A DNA stretch of 35,759 bases, from the NCBI GenBank assembly GCA_023430545.1, contig JAEZAF010000266.1, positions 1 to 35,759 of the forward strand, in the 5' to 3' direction. A program made the position numbers and the translations under genes. Below are positions 1 through 7,821 of this stretch, in pieces. The notes below the pieces were generated by a model. The model was not told where the DNA came from. It made no database searches and saw nothing but the letters and a program-made list of their open reading frames with translations. Every line of letters begins with the position of its first letter. The first letter of the stretch is position 1. The DNA comes from Chloroflexota bacterium. GTDB taxonomy: Bacteria > Chloroflexota > Anaerolineae > Aggregatilineales > Phototrophicaceae.

Positions 1-23
1 GGCCTGATTGCAGCCCATTCGGT

Positions 24-1199
24 TTGACATCTGTATATGCAGCTCTTACACTTAAGTTCTCTAATGGGATTATTGTTATCATCTTGAACGATCATACGCA
101 AAGCAACTCACCTGAGCAGACGCTGACCCGCGCCCAGCGGCGCGCACTCCCGATTGAGCTGACACCCCCGCAGCACGCGCTGGCCGAAGAGATCATCACC
201 GAACTGGAAGAGTATGAACCCAGTGCCCAGCAGCAGCTTCGTGCCCTTATCCGGCATGACAGTGAGCTGGTGCGTGAGGTTCTGCTGGAGACACGGCAGG
301 TGATGGAAGGCGGTGGGATCGCGGTTAAATCAGGCAAGCGATCCCGGACGCCGGGCGGTGTCTTCTTCTATCTGATCAGCCAGCGGCTGACGCCTGAACA
401 ACGACGCGAAACCCTGCAACTGTATCACGTTAAAAAGAAGAATCCCGCCCGTGCAGCTTCACAAAAGGCCAGCAAAGCCAAAGGCATTCCGTGGGATCTG
501 TATACGCGTCACCTGTCTACCCTAAAATCGGTTGTCGGAAAGGCATCAAACGTGAAAATCTCCCTGACCGGGCGTCCGGGTAAGGTTCGAATCGTGGGCG
601 ATACTGTCATGACGATGGTCGAACACACTGTTAAGAGTGCATCTCTGCCGAAAGGTGTCCCGACGCCGCCCAGAACGCCGACCACCTATACGGTTTATAT
701 CGGGGTGAAGCAGTGGCGGCGCATTGCGGATGCGCTGAACGATCCCGATGATGTGCTGATTGTCGAAGGTGTCTGCGCCTATGATCCTGAACAGCAGGGC
801 ATGGTTGTTTTCGCGACCAGTGCGCTGAGCAAAATGCAGGAAGTGGCAAAACGGGAAGCGAAAGCCAGTCCGGGGACAGAATCGGCCCCGACAAAGGCGA
901 AGAAGCCTGCACGTGAAGTGTTCGAGGCGTCGGCTGATGAGCCAGTGGTGGCGTCCTCTGCCGTGCCTGTGCCGACTCCGCTGGACCTGTCCCGCTATCC
1001 GATTCCGGAAAATGTGCCGTCGGAAATCGCGCACCGGCTTTATGATCTGTATTCGGCTGCTGAGCAGTTCCGCCATAAGCTGCGCCTGATGGATGAACAG
1101 CCGCCGGAGAAGCGTCTGGGTTATACCATGACCGAGCGTCTGCTGCGGAATACTGAAGAACAGATTGCTCGAATTGAAGCACCCTATCGGGGGTCATAA
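24..1199 (+). CDS. PHAX RNA-binding-domain protein
   Basis: Probable RNA-binding protein. Residues about 60-135 match the PHAX RNA-binding domain, known in eukaryotes from the snRNA export adaptor PHAX: a helical stretch, then ETRQVMEGGG, a basic patch KSGKRSRTPGGVFFYLI and LTPEQRRETL. The Gly-Gly and R-TPGGVF core is the family hallmark. A Lys-rich linker follows, then a second unrecognised domain (about 175-268), an Ala/Pro/Lys-rich linker, and a C-terminal helical segment (about 325-390) that could be a coiled coil. The start is uncertain. ATG at 24 adds a hydrophobic 20-residue leader unlike the rest; TTG at 84 would begin directly at the polar N-terminus. Neither has a clear Shine-Dalgarno sequence. 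The stop at 1197-1199 abuts the GTG of the MarR gene, so the two are probably co-transcribed. The domain call is firm; the RNA target is unknown. Confidence 0.75.
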   Translation: MTSVYAALTLKFSNGIIVIILNDHTQSNSPEQTLTRAQRRALPIELTPPQHALAEEIITELEEYEPSAQQQLRALIRHDSELVREVLLETRQVMEGGGIAVKSGKRSRTPGGVFFYLISQRLTPEQRRETLQLYHVKKKNPARAASQKASKAKGIPWDLYTRHLSTLKSVVGKASNVKISLTGRPGKVRIVGDTVMTMVEHTVKSASLPKGVPTPPRTPTTYTVYIGVKQWRRIADALNDPDDVLIVEGVCAYDPEQQGMVVFATSALSKMQEVAKREAKASPGTESAPTKAKKPAREVFEASADEPVVASSAVPVPTPLDLSRYPIPENVPSEIAHRLYDLYSAAEQFRHKLRLMDEQPPEKRLGYTMTERLLRNTEEQIARIEAPYRGS

Positions 1200-1655
1200 G
1201 TGAAAATCAGCAGTGAAGACATTGCAAGACGCACGATTGAGATCATCCCGTTTATCATGCAGGTTATGTCGGCTGAGATACGAGGGATGGAAGACGGGAT
1301 TGTCTCCAGTCATATCCCGCTGCTCGGCTCGCTGCGTGTTCGCCCACATACGCTGACCGATCTCGCCGAGCGCCATATGGTCAGTGCGCCGACGATGTCG
1401 AATACGGTGACGACGCTGGAAGAACGTGGCTGGGCGCGTCGGGTTCGATCTGCACAGGACCGGCGTGTGGTGTGGATCGAGATCACGGACGATGGTCTTG
1501 AGGTGCTGAATCGCATCGAGAATCAGGTGATTTCCAGAGTCGCGAAATTCCTTCAGGATCTTTCAGAAGATGAGTCGCAGATGCTGGCGGATGGGCTGAC
1601 TGTCCTACGGGACACGTTCGCCCGTGGGATCAGTGGAGATCCGACGCTGGGATAG
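1200..1655 (+). CDS. MarR-family transcriptional regulator
   Basis: Winged-helix DNA-binding repressor or activator of the MarR family, normal length at 151 residues. The recognition helix is visible as TMSNTVTTLEERGW, followed by the wing RRVRSAQDRRVVWIEIT and the usual LTDDG-type continuation (ITDDGL). Helices before and after form the dimer interface. The GTG start directly follows the stop of the PHAX-domain gene, which suggests translational coupling and a shared mRNA. The ligand and target promoter cannot be read from the sequence. MarR proteins usually bind palindromes near their own promoter, but the promoter of this pair would lie left of the window. Confidence 0.9.
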   Translation: MKISSEDIARRTIEIIPFIMQVMSAEIRGMEDGIVSSHIPLLGSLRVRPHTLTDLAERHMVSAPTMSNTVTTLEERGWARRVRSAQDRRVVWIEITDDGLEVLNRIENQVISRVAKFLQDLSEDESQMLADGLTVLRDTFARGISGDPTLG

Positions 1656-1667
1656 TGTGTGTCGATG

Positions 1668-1699
1668 CAGGTACGTCAGGCAGGGATGAAGCGTACCTG
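1668..1699 (+). terminator. Hairpin after the marR-like gene
   Basis: Perfect 8-bp inverted repeat CAGGTACG / CGTACCTG around a 16-nt loop, starting 12 nt after the MarR stop codon. No T-run follows, so it may be a transcript-end or processing hairpin and not a true intrinsic terminator. Confidence 0.35.
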
Positions 1700-1829
1700 T
1701 GCGGCATATGGTTTCGGAATCGAATCTTTTAACAGTTGATTGTGTTAGAATAGTTATCAAAGTGTCCACTGCCAATCAGGGCGTCATTCCGGCACTTTAG
1801 CGTTGATTATTACCTGTGCCAGGGCACTG

Positions 1830-2702
1830 ATGTCTACACCTGAACTGCATTCCCCCTCTGTTACAAAACCGCATCCGCTGGCGGGTATCGGCCAGGTCGG
1901 GCGGGATACGATTCTGCGGGTGCTGTCCGCGTTTATCCTGATGCCGGTGGTGGTCATTGGTGTGCTGAACGGCGGATGGCTGTTTACCGTCGTGGTCAGC
2001 CTGTTTTTCTCGATCGGCGTGATCGAGCTGATCACCATTTTCAATCGCGGTAAGACGGATGTTACCGCATGGTCCGGGACGGCGCTGGCGCTGCTGATCG
2101 CGCTGGCGTTCGGCTACGGTTCGCGTCCGGTGTGGCTGATGGTGCTGGCCGCCAGTGGTGTGATCCTGTTTGGGGTGCATCGGATGGTGACGCCGAGTGC
2201 ATCACTGCGCAGCACCGCACTGCTGACAGGTGCAACACTGGCCTTTGCCCATGTCGCTGGTTATGGGATTCTGCTGCGCAATGATGAAGCTGGTCTGCTG
2301 TGGTGGATTCTGATCCTGATCGGAACATGGGTGACTGATACGCTGGCGTTTGCAGGGGGACGAGCCTATGGCAAGACACCACTGCTGCCGAGCTGGTCGC
2401 CGAAGAAGACTGTCGAGGGCAGCCTGACCGGGGTGATTGGCGCGATTGCGCTTGGGCTGCTGCTGCTGTGGTCCATTCAGGCGCTTTATCCGGTGCTGAT
2501 GGTGATGGTCGTGGGGGCACCGTTTGCCGCCGTGATCGGTGATCTGCTGGAATCGCGACTCAAGCGGGCTTATCATGTCAAGGACTCGTATGTGAAAGGG
2601 CTGAATATCATGCCCGGTCATGGCGGGATTCTGGATCGGATCGACAGCCTGTGCGCGGTGATTGTTTTTCTGTTTATCATCGTGCGCCTGTTCGTCGTCT
2701 GA
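1830..2702 (+). CDS. cdsA: Phosphatidate cytidylyltransferase
   Basis: Integral membrane enzyme that makes CDP-diacylglycerol from phosphatidic acid and CTP, the branch-point step of phospholipid synthesis. The C-terminal CDP-alcohol signature is clear: SRLKRAYHVKDS, then PGHGGILDRID with the conserved His-Gly-Gly and Asp-Arg-x-Asp. Seven or eight hydrophobic segments precede it. I chose ATG at 1830, giving 290 residues (MSTPELHSPS), because the in-frame TTG at 1803 adds only nine unremarkable residues. It is not linked to the usual partners (uppS, dxr, rseP), so it appears to be a stand-alone gene. In the CdsA motif the segment between KD and PGHGG (SYVKGLNIM) is a little longer than in many homologues. 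Confidence 0.88.
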   Translation: MSTPELHSPSVTKPHPLAGIGQVGRDTILRVLSAFILMPVVVIGVLNGGWLFTVVVSLFFSIGVIELITIFNRGKTDVTAWSGTALALLIALAFGYGSRPVWLMVLAASGVILFGVHRMVTPSASLRSTALLTGATLAFAHVAGYGILLRNDEAGLLWWILILIGTWVTDTLAFAGGRAYGKTPLLPSWSPKKTVEGSLTGVIGAIALGLLLLWSIQALYPVLMVMVVGAPFAAVIGDLLESRLKRAYHVKDSYVKGLNIMPGHGGILDRIDSLCAVIVFLFIIVRLFVV

Positions 2703-2801
2703 TAGAAGGCGATAGAAGGCCGCCAAGCCCGCAGCATTCTGAAATTTATACCTCTTGTCCGCTGATTTTGTAACACCAGCGATAGAACTGCGACTCCCCG
2801 A

Positions 2802-3467
2802 ATGGCGGTCCTCGTTTCTGAAAATGGTAGGTATAAAATCGTGGTGATAGATAATGAACCTTCTTACTCCATAATTCCCCCTGCCGCCACTTCGCGACGC
2901 CCATCGCACGTCACACTGGAAACACTCTCCTCACTCTCCGACATTGAACTTATGCTCGCGGCGCAGAATGACCCTACATTTTTTGCAGAAATCTACCGGC
3001 GCTTCTTCCGTAGGATTTATGCTTACTGCCTGCGTCATGTCAGTAATCCGGTCGAAGCAGAGGATCTTGCCAGCCAGGTCTTTGTACAGTCGTTTCGCAG
3101 TCTGGCCCAGTATCGCGGTGGTTCTGTTGCCTCGTGGCTGTTTCGTATTGCCTATGGGACGGTTGTAAATTACTACCGACAATCACGTCCGATGGTTGCC
3201 ATCGACGACAAGTTTCATGAGATCTACAGTGATGCCCCTGAACCGCTGGAAGTCATCCTGCGCGACGAACAGCGGGTGCGCCTCAGCAATGTGCTGGCAC
3301 AGCTTACCGATGATGAACGTCATCTGCTGGCACTGAAGATCGAAGGGGGGATGTCGTCTGCCGAGATTGGCGACATGCTGAGCCTGAAACCGGGTGCAAT
3401 TCGAACGCGACTTCATCGCATTATCAAGCGTGTTCGTCAGCTTTACGAGCAAAGTGAACACAAGTGA
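2802..3467 (+). CDS. ECF-type RNA polymerase sigma factor
   Basis: Alternative sigma factor of the sigma-70 superfamily with only regions 2 and 4. Region 2 spans about residues 56-130 (DPTFFAEIYRRFFRRIYAYC, EAEDLASQVFVQSF, SWLFRIAYGTVVNYYR). Region 4 spans about 160-213 (LTDDERHLLALKIEGGMSSA and the helix-turn-helix to RTRLHRIIKRVRQ). The first 45 residues are extra and carry no recognisable domain. In-frame GTG codons near 2841 could be an alternative start, shortening this tail. The gene is followed 15 nt later by a single-pass membrane protein, an arrangement typical of a sigma/anti-sigma pair. The inducing signal is unknown. Confidence 0.85.
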   Translation: MAVLVSENGRYKIVVIDNEPSYSIIPPAATSRRPSHVTLETLSSLSDIELMLAAQNDPTFFAEIYRRFFRRIYAYCLRHVSNPVEAEDLASQVFVQSFRSLAQYRGGSVASWLFRIAYGTVVNYYRQSRPMVAIDDKFHEIYSDAPEPLEVILRDEQRVRLSNVLAQLTDDERHLLALKIEGGMSSAEIGDMLSLKPGAIRTRLHRIIKRVRQLYEQSEHK

Positions 3468-3482
3468 GGGATTTGAATCTTT

Positions 3483-4211
3483 ATGTCGTTTTTTCAGCAC
3501 AATGATGAGGATGTGGAGCGTTTTATCGATGCGCTGCGATGTAATCCTCATGCCGTGCCCCCGAAGGATCTCGACGCCGAGACCGCCTTCGTGATCCGTG
3601 AACTCGTCGCCCATTACACTTCACAAAGCGCGTTTGAGGATGACTGCTCGCCGAATGGTGAGGAGTTGATTGCAGATGATGGTCTGGAACAGCGTGTGTG
3701 GGATCGGGTATTGTTTGCAACACTGGCCCCGCCGGATATCAATCCGAGTTATCTTCAGCCGCGCCTTGAAGTAGAAGCGGTGGACGAGATGTCGAACGAG
3801 CCTGTGCTTCCGGTGATCCCGGTGGTGCCATGCCTGCCGCCACTGGCTTCCTCGCTGCTGATTGTACTACCACTGCCATCGACTCCAGTGGTATACCGGC
3901 GTCAGAAGCTGGATCTGTCGTTTGTCGCCGCCATGCTGATCGCGGTGTTTTGCTTTACCGGCCTGCTGGTGCAGCAAGACACGCTTCAGAGCAATCAGCG
4001 GCGGTACGGGACACCGTCCAAGGCGGATATGAGTGTCCCCACGCTGGATACCACGTGGCCGGAGTCCAATCCGGAGCTGTTTATCCGCTACCAGCCGACA
4101 GACACCATGTGGGAACGACTGGCGCTTGACAGTGAGACTGAAGAGCCAGCGACCAACGCCCAGGTTTCACTGATGATTCCGGTATCGCTGAACAAGCACT
4201 ACCCGGAGTAG
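3483..4211 (+). CDS. Single-pass membrane protein, possible anti-sigma factor
   Basis: I do not recognise a named family. The 242-residue product has an acidic cytoplasmic-type N-terminus (about 1-100, beginning MSFFQHNDEDVERF), a Pro/Val-rich stretch (about 105-138), one membrane segment at about 145-163 (LSFVAAMLIAVFCFTGLLV), and a polar C-terminus of about 80 residues that would lie outside the cell. This topology, and its place 15 nt behind an ECF-type sigma gene, fit a membrane anti-sigma factor. There is no visible zinc-type HxxxCxxC motif. The ATG is preceded by GAGGGA at a rather long spacing. The functional assignment rests on context only. Confidence 0.6.
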   Translation: MSFFQHNDEDVERFIDALRCNPHAVPPKDLDAETAFVIRELVAHYTSQSAFEDDCSPNGEELIADDGLEQRVWDRVLFATLAPPDINPSYLQPRLEVEAVDEMSNEPVLPVIPVVPCLPPLASSLLIVLPLPSTPVVYRRQKLDLSFVAAMLIAVFCFTGLLVQQDTLQSNQRRYGTPSKADMSVPTLDTTWPESNPELFIRYQPTDTMWERLALDSETEEPATNAQVSLMIPVSLNKHYPE

Positions 4212-4240
4212 CAAAGCACACAGCCATATTTGTATCAAAA

Positions 4241-4282
4241 AGCAGGGCGGGTGATCCGGTAAACGATCGCCCGCCCTGTTTT
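4241..4282. terminator. Bidirectional intrinsic terminator
   Basis: A 14-bp stem (4243-4256 with 4265-4278, one G-T pair) with A-rich and TTTT flanks lies between the convergent membrane-protein gene and the beta-propeller gene. It can end transcripts from both strands. Confidence 0.85.
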
Positions 4283-4314
4283 CTGTTGTATAGCTGTTGA
4301 TATTACGGCTGATG

Positions 4315-7300
4315 TCAGGGCAGCGGCATCGATATCATGACGGGCTGCATATCGGTCGTCTGACGCAGGCTGACGTTATCCAGATACAGCTTGCCGCCGG
4401 ATGACTTGTCGATCAGCGTCACCTTGATCTTCTTCACACTGCCGCTGCTAAGTGTCACGGTGCCGGTGCGCGGGGTGTAGCCGTTGGTCGGCCCCAGATC
4501 GAACTTGATCTTGCCTTTTTCCATCGCTGGATCGTTATAGCTGACGATGACTTTCACCTTGCCCTTCGCACTGGACTTGGGTGCATTCACAAACAGGCTG
4601 AAATCGAGGCGATCACCGGTGAAGAAAGTGCCGCTGGTGATTTCCTGTTTCAGCTTGCTGCTGTCTGCGCCACCCTTGAAGCGGAACGCGCAGTTCCCGG
4701 CATAGGCGAAGAACTTCGAGTTTTCTGGCTTATTGCATTTCACCTTGTCCCCAGACGGGTTCTTCAGTTCCCATGCACTGAGGTCGGGCTTGCCGTTGGG
4801 CTTGGCGGCTTCAAAGCCGCCGTTGACCAGCAGTTCGATGCTGCCCGGCGCAGTTGGGGTTTCGGTCGGCGGGACTGGCGTCTCTGACGTTGGGGTGACC
4901 GGTGTGGGTGGGACCGTGGTCGGGGTTGGGGTGATAACCACATCGCTGACGGTTTCGCCGAGGAAGTAATCCCATGTAGCGGCGAAGGGTGTGCCGGAAC
5001 CACCCGACGAGGCCATCAGAGTCAGCGCCAGACCGGTCGCATCACCCGGATTGAGCCATGCCGCTGGGATCGCGACCGGAGACCCGACTTTGATCCAGCT
5101 TCCGGCATTGAAGCGGACTCGCGGCTGGACATAGCCTGCGGCGGGGTCCACAACGAAGCTCAGGTCCATGTACGAGCTGTTCAGTGGGTTCATGCCGAAG
5201 GCCGCCGGACCGTAGACCGCATTGACGGTCGCTGTATCCGCGATCTCCTGATAGACCCACAGGCCGCCGTTACCGCTGTTGGGGACCGCTGCGATCATCA
5301 GGAAGCTGGACTGATCGCCAGTGCCGATGCTGATGCCGTGGAACTGTCCGTCGACCGGTGTGGATGAGAAGTATGCACCCTCGAGACGCGACTCCAGTGC
5401 GAAGCGCGGCGACTGAGTGCTGACATTGACGCCGAACTGGAAGGCGTTCTGCTGATTGTTCGCCGCACCCACTGCCGAGCCACTGCTGGTGTTATCGACC
5501 GTGAAGCGACCGGTCGCACCGCCTGCCGTGAGATTATCCGGGTCGAACTGAGTGAGATAGTCGGTGTTGCCATTGGTCATCAGGCCGGTGTAGCCCATGC
5601 CGTAAAAGCCGATTCCGGGATCGTCGTTGAAAAGCACATAGTTGAACGGCAGGTTGACATTGGTGCCATTTGCTGCGTCAATCGCGAAGGCATCGACCAC
5701 ATCGAGACGGCCATCGTTGTCATCGTCGTTGTCAACCAGATCGGAGATGTTGTCGTTATCGAAGTCATTGGGGCGGCTGCCAGCAGAGCAGGGATTGGTG
5801 CCACTTGCCAGCTCGTCGGCATTGGTATAACCGTCGAGATCCTCGTCCGCATTCGTGTTGTTACCGATGCATTCGACAAAGTCGCTCGGGTCGAAGGCGA
5901 CGATATTATTGCTTAGGAAGTTCGCCACCCAGACCGTGCCGGGGAAGATACCGAAGTCATCCTGCGCGGTAACATCCAGCGGGATCTGGCCGAAGCCATT
6001 GAAGAGCTGCGTTTCGCTGGTAACGGTTGTGCCTGCCGGGTTCAGTTGCAGCCGACGGATGCTGTAATTGTTATAGGTGGCGACCAGCAGATCGCCTTTC
6101 ATGTCATTCCCGAAGTTGCTGGCGCGGTATTCCACCATGCCGTTGGATGAGCCGTTGATCTGATAGATTGAGCCGTCATCGACACCCGCTGGCGCTTCGA
6201 CATCGGCAGAGGCGCGGAAGTCGCATTCAACCGGGTTCTTCAGATGGAAGGGGACCGGTGTCCAGTCTGAGGTGAAGTCGTAGATCTCATCGGGTGGTGG
6301 GTTGTAGTACTGCGGCACGAGCAGATAGCGGTACAGTCCCGCACCGTCCGGGTTGCCACGCACAGGGTTGGGGTGTCCACCGTAATGCCCCTGTGTGACG
6401 AGATGCAGGTTATCGTTATAGCTCTGGGTGTTATCATCGTTGGCCTGTGCTGTGCAGTTACCCTCTGGCCCTTCACCCTGAAGCAGGCCCCCCCACCCAT
6501 TATTGGGGCCGTTGTCGAAGGTATAAAGATTGCCGGTGTAGTCCGAGAGCACGACATCATACGGGTTGCGGTAGCCGGGGGAATAGACCTGCACGGGGCC
6601 ACCGGGGACAAGAAGGGCCTGATTGAGACCATCGTTGCCGCCGAAGGGATCGCCGGGATCGGGCTGGCCCGGAGTTCCACGCGTCTTGTCATCCAGCGTC
6701 GGCAGGTCGTACAGGTAGCGCTGGCCGTTGCCATCGGTCTTTACTGGCATGGCGTTGATCATATTCAGATCAATGCGCAGGATGGCCGCAGACAATGCGT
6801 ACTCTGAGGTAAAGGCGAAGTTCTTGCCCGGTGCACCGCGATTGGTATTGCCACCCTGCGCGACATACAGCGCATTTTCCGCCGGGTCCAGCACGACGCC
6901 ATTGGTCGCGTGGAATTCTTCCGACCGGGGCAGGCCGCGCACCAGATGTACGACATCCCACTCGCCGTTGACCTTCGTCATGCGGGTGATGATGCCGGAA
7001 TTGGTGTCGAGATCGACATCATAGCCAGTGTTGGTGGGGATGTGATGGCCGCTGCGCGGGTCCGATGAGGTGACATAGATGACAGGCTGCTCGTAAGTGC
7101 CGACGACGTGAAATCCGGTGAGCTGACGTGCGTTGATGGCTTCGGGTGCGGTGGCCGGTGTGCCATCATCGTCGTGATTCGGGATGCTTTTAATCTGCGG
7201 CAGCGATTCGACCGCAGTCACACGATAGCTGTCCGCGTTGTTATCGCGCTCGACCGTCAGGGCGTAGAAGTTGCCGAGCTTTTCGCTGACGTAGAGCCGG

Positions 7301-7587
7301 TCATCCGGGCCGAACTGAAGCGAGGTCGGGTTGACGAAGTTCACCAGACCGTTCGTGTTCAGGTAGCGCGGTGACGAGAACCCGACCGCCCGTGGAGCAT
7401 AACTGCGTCCCTGCTGCGGCTGTATCGTCTGTGACGGCTGTGATGGGTCCAATGGAAGCGGCAGGGGGGGCGGGTTCTGCTGGGCGTTGATGAATTGCCA
7501 CGGGGTCAGGCCTAAAACGGCGAAGACGATCAGGACGGGTAAAGTGCGAGAAAAAAGACGTGATAATAAGGGGCGGGCGCTGCCCAT
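4315..7587 (-). CDS. Secreted glucose/sorbosone dehydrogenase-like beta-propeller, multidomain
   Basis: Large exported protein of 1090 residues. A signal peptide (about 1-35, core LPVLIVFAVLGL, ending near INAQ) is followed by a beta-propeller resembling the GSDH/PQQ-dependent sugar dehydrogenase family (about 65-570; GPDDRLYVSEKLGNFYAL, SPGYRNPYDVVLSDYTGNLY, NGPNNGWGG). Next come Asp-rich calcium-binding repeats of the thrombospondin type 3 kind (about 577-633; DEDLDGYTNADE, DNDNISDLVDNDDDNDG), a lectin-like beta-sandwich (about 645-885), a Thr/Pro linker (about 890-920), and a C-terminal carbohydrate-binding-like jelly roll (about 925-1080; NGGFEAAKPNG ... KLYLDNVSL). The start is well set: AGGT-type site GGAGGT (7595-7600) is 7 nt upstream of the ATG. 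A sugar- or polymer-oxidising or adhesive role outside the cell is likely; the cofactor and substrate cannot be judged from motifs alone. Confidence 0.75.
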   Translation of the reverse strand: MGSARPLLSRLFSRTLPVLIVFAVLGLTPWQFINAQQNPPPLPLPLDPSQPSQTIQPQQGRSYAPRAVGFSSPRYLNTNGLVNFVNPTSLQFGPDDRLYVSEKLGNFYALTVERDNNADSYRVTAVESLPQIKSIPNHDDDGTPATAPEAINARQLTGFHVVGTYEQPVIYVTSSDPRSGHHIPTNTGYDVDLDTNSGIITRMTKVNGEWDVVHLVRGLPRSEEFHATNGVVLDPAENALYVAQGGNTNRGAPGKNFAFTSEYALSAAILRIDLNMINAMPVKTDGNGQRYLYDLPTLDDKTRGTPGQPDPGDPFGGNDGLNQALLVPGGPVQVYSPGYRNPYDVVLSDYTGNLYTFDNGPNNGWGGLLQGEGPEGNCTAQANDDNTQSYNDNLHLVTQGHYGGHPNPVRGNPDGAGLYRYLLVPQYYNPPPDEIYDFTSDWTPVPFHLKNPVECDFRASADVEAPAGVDDGSIYQINGSSNGMVEYRASNFGNDMKGDLLVATYNNYSIRRLQLNPAGTTVTSETQLFNGFGQIPLDVTAQDDFGIFPGTVWVANFLSNNIVAFDPSDFVECIGNNTNADEDLDGYTNADELASGTNPCSAGSRPNDFDNDNISDLVDNDDDNDGRLDVVDAFAIDAANGTNVNLPFNYVLFNDDPGIGFYGMGYTGLMTNGNTDYLTQFDPDNLTAGGATGRFTVDNTSSGSAVGAANNQQNAFQFGVNVSTQSPRFALESRLEGAYFSSTPVDGQFHGISIGTGDQSSFLMIAAVPNSGNGGLWVYQEIADTATVNAVYGPAAFGMNPLNSSYMDLSFVVDPAAGYVQPRVRFNAGSWIKVGSPVAIPAAWLNPGDATGLALTLMASSGGSGTPFAATWDYFLGETVSDVVITPTPTTVPPTPVTPTSETPVPPTETPTAPGSIELLVNGGFEAAKPNGKPDLSAWELKNPSGDKVKCNKPENSKFFAYAGNCAFRFKGGADSSKLKQEITSGTFFTGDRLDFSLFVNAPKSSAKGKVKVIVSYNDPAMEKGKIKFDLGPTNGYTPRTGTVTLSSGSVKKIKVTLIDKSSGGKLYLDNVSLRQTTDMQPVMISMPLP

Positions 7588-7777
7588 TTAAGCTACCTCC
7601 AGCGGGACTTGATAGAAATATTTAGCATCACTTTCATGATTCGCTCATGATCAGGTATCGTAACATGCTTCGACAGGTCACAGGATTGAGGCTGTGCGTT
7701 TTTCACCTTTTGCATGGAGATTTTACGTTTTACATATTTGAGGCTTCTTTAATAATCGGTGTCGTCATGGCCTGTGC

Positions 7778-7800
7778 TATACTGACTAGAACGGATATTC
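7778..7800 (+). promoter_or_regulatory. dinB -10 element with possible SOS box
   Basis: A good -10 hexamer TATACT (7778-7783) is followed by GAACGGATATTC (7789-7800), one base away from the GAAC-N4-GTTC core of Gram-positive-type LexA boxes. It sits 21 bp before the dinB ATG, near the expected transcription start, where LexA could block initiation. No clear -35 is seen. Confidence 0.35.
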
Positions 7801-7821
7801 GCACACTGATCATGGTATACG

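Noticed and set aside
2701..2720. Tandem GATAGAAGGC pair after cdsA
   Set aside because: Only two 10-bp units; it may be chance or a small slippage duplication, with no sign of function.
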